Origin: Peptococcaceae bacterium BRH_c23 | GTDB lineage: Bacteria > Bacillota_B > Desulfitobacteriia > Desulfitobacteriales > Desulfitobacteriaceae | Direction of reading: 5' to 3' | NCBI GenBank assembly: GCA_000961805.1 | Contig: LADV01000144.1 | Span: 1-5,444, forward strand | DNA: 5,444 bases | Shown: piece after piece, positions 4,848 through 5,444 of the stretch | Layout: each line of letters opens with the position of its first letter | How positions within the stretch are numbered: position 1 is the first letter of the stretch | Position numbers and translations under genes: made by a program | The notes under the pieces: generated by a model | What the model saw: the letters and a program-made list of their open reading frames with translations, nothing else | Told to the model about the DNA's origin: nothing | Database searches by the model: none

Positions 4848-5120
4848 GTGCCAAACATTAAATCCGCGATCAAAAGAGTTGAGTTGGCAAAAGTTCGCAC
4901 GATTAAGAATGCTGCAGCGAAATCTTCTTTACGAACAACCCTTCGTCGTTTCGAAGAATCAATCAGCACAGATTCCGAGACTGCAGCACTTGCTTTGAAA
5001 AAGGCAACTCGTGCTTTGGATAAAGCCTCCTCCAAGGGTTTGATTCATAAAAATCTTGCTGCTCGCAAGAAATCTCGTCTTAACAAAAGATTTAGCAAGC
5101 ACTTTGCCCAAGTTAGCTAA
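4848..5120 (+). CDS. rpsT: 30S ribosomal protein S20
   Basis: S20 binds 16S rRNA early in small-subunit assembly. The 90-residue, strongly basic product starts MPNIKSAIKRVELAKVRTI, the canonical S20 opening, and continues with alternating Lys/Arg-rich helices (RKKSRLNKRF near the end). Length and composition are normal for the family. Translation begins at GTG (4848-4850), with AAAGGGGGTGA six bases upstream. Non-ATG starts are common in rpsT and tie in with autogenous control in Escherichia coli; whether that holds here is unknown. The gene is divergent from the holin-like/spoIIP cluster. It has its own promoter and ends in a strong palindromic terminator, so it is probably monocistronic. 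Confidence 0.97.
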   Translation: MPNIKSAIKRVELAKVRTIKNAAAKSSLRTTLRRFEESISTDSETAALALKKATRALDKASSKGLIHKNLAARKKSRLNKRFSKHFAQVS

Positions 5121-5124
5121 ACAT

Positions 5125-5176
5125 AAAAGCTATAAAAAAAGAAAGCGATCGATCGCTTTCTTTTTTTATAGCTTTT
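5125..5176. terminator. Perfect palindromic terminator after rpsT
   Basis: A 52-base perfect palindrome begins four bases after the rpsT stop. The arms 5125-5150 and 5151-5176 are exact reverse complements. Each arm carries an A or T tract, so the stem should stop transcription from either strand. On the plus strand the compact GC-containing core (gaaagcgatcgatcgctttc) is followed by ttttttt. Confidence 0.92.
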
Positions 5177-5220
5177 TTAGATGTTGAGATCTCCCCAAGC
5201 GCATTTTTGCATTTGCAAAA

Positions 5221-5250
5221 TGCAAGTCAAGAACCGTCCCCGAACTTGCA
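5221..5250. repeat. REP-like hairpin, copy B
   Basis: This is the second copy of the 30-base unit at 2734-2763 (three differences), again with tgcaag and cttgca ends. It is bracketed by a 12-base direct repeat, ccaagcgcattt, at 5195-5206 and 5251-5262. That may be a target duplication or part of the unit. A weaker tttgc/gcaaa stem enclosed by gcgc/gcgc follows at 5255-5283, in the place of the second hairpin of copy A. Confidence 0.7.
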
Positions 5251-5322
5251 CCAAGCGCATTTGCTCAAGAACGCAAACAGCGCCACACACACCCCGTCCC
5301 TCTCCCGTTCGACCCAAGCCTA

Positions 5323-5444
5323 GAGGAAGTGTCTTAGCTTAGCGAGCACGATTAGTGGAATTGCGTCAATGAGCGCAGTCGATCAGGCGTTAAGAACCGC
5401 AACTGTTCACATGCAGAAAGCCCAGAAGTTTTGCGGTTTAGCCT
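5323..5444 (+). ncRNA. Structured RNA-like repeat element, copy B (cut by window edge)
   Basis: This copy starts with gaggaagtgtcttagctta and follows copy A over about 80 bases (2842-2920). It then skips about 55 bases of copy A and rejoins it at acatgcagaaagcccag. The 5395-5402/5431-5438 helix (aaccgcaa with ttgcggtt) replaces the aaactcaa/ttgagttt helix of copy A, with both pairs changed on both sides. The 3' half lies beyond the window. The start lies 102 bases after its REP-like hairpin, against 108 in copy A, so the two parts travel together. Confidence 0.6.

Overview
The window looks like chromosomal DNA of a spore-forming, low-to-mid GC clostridial Firmicute. The evidence is a SpoIIP-type sporulation hydrolase, a clostridial-type HutP, strong Gram-positive ribosome binding sites and sigma-A promoters. 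A Peptococcaceae-like genus (Desulfitobacterium or Desulfosporosinus type) is my best guess, inferred from gene content only.

Layout from left to right. At 1-142 a reading frame on the minus strand runs off the edge, preceded by a near-perfect ribosome binding site. On its opposite strand lies a foldable stretch that may be the tail of a structured repeat. At 165-379 is an intergenic region with a strong minus-strand terminator and a periodic run of NAG triplets. Next come hutP (380-820, minus) with its own promoter and a leader terminator, and murJ (1041-2606, minus). A 500-base gap (2607-3119) is filled by a composite repeat: a small REP-like hairpin, a spacer, and a roughly 290-base structured-RNA-like element. 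spoIIP (3120-4271, minus) and a small holin-like membrane protein gene (4324-4653, minus) follow. A divergent promoter region separates these from rpsT (4848-5120, plus), which ends in a perfect palindromic terminator. A second, incomplete copy of the composite repeat (5221-5444) runs off the right edge.

The genes are mostly housekeeping: lipid II transport (MurJ), peptidoglycan hydrolysis during engulfment (SpoIIP) and ribosome assembly (S20). No histidine-utilisation genes are visible, so the target of this HutP is open. Its own leader and the NAG-rich region just downstream are the obvious candidates.

The most interesting content is noncoding. Two copies of a REP hairpin plus structured element share conserved blocks. 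One helix shows two compensatory double substitutions between copies, so the fold is probably under selection as RNA. In the complete copy the element sits between 37-39 base direct repeats derived from the 3' end of spoIIP. The 5' end of the RNA is perfectly complementary over 16 bases to that flank. A HEARO/omega-RNA-like guide RNA without its protein is one possible reading. It is a hypothesis and I cannot confirm it here.
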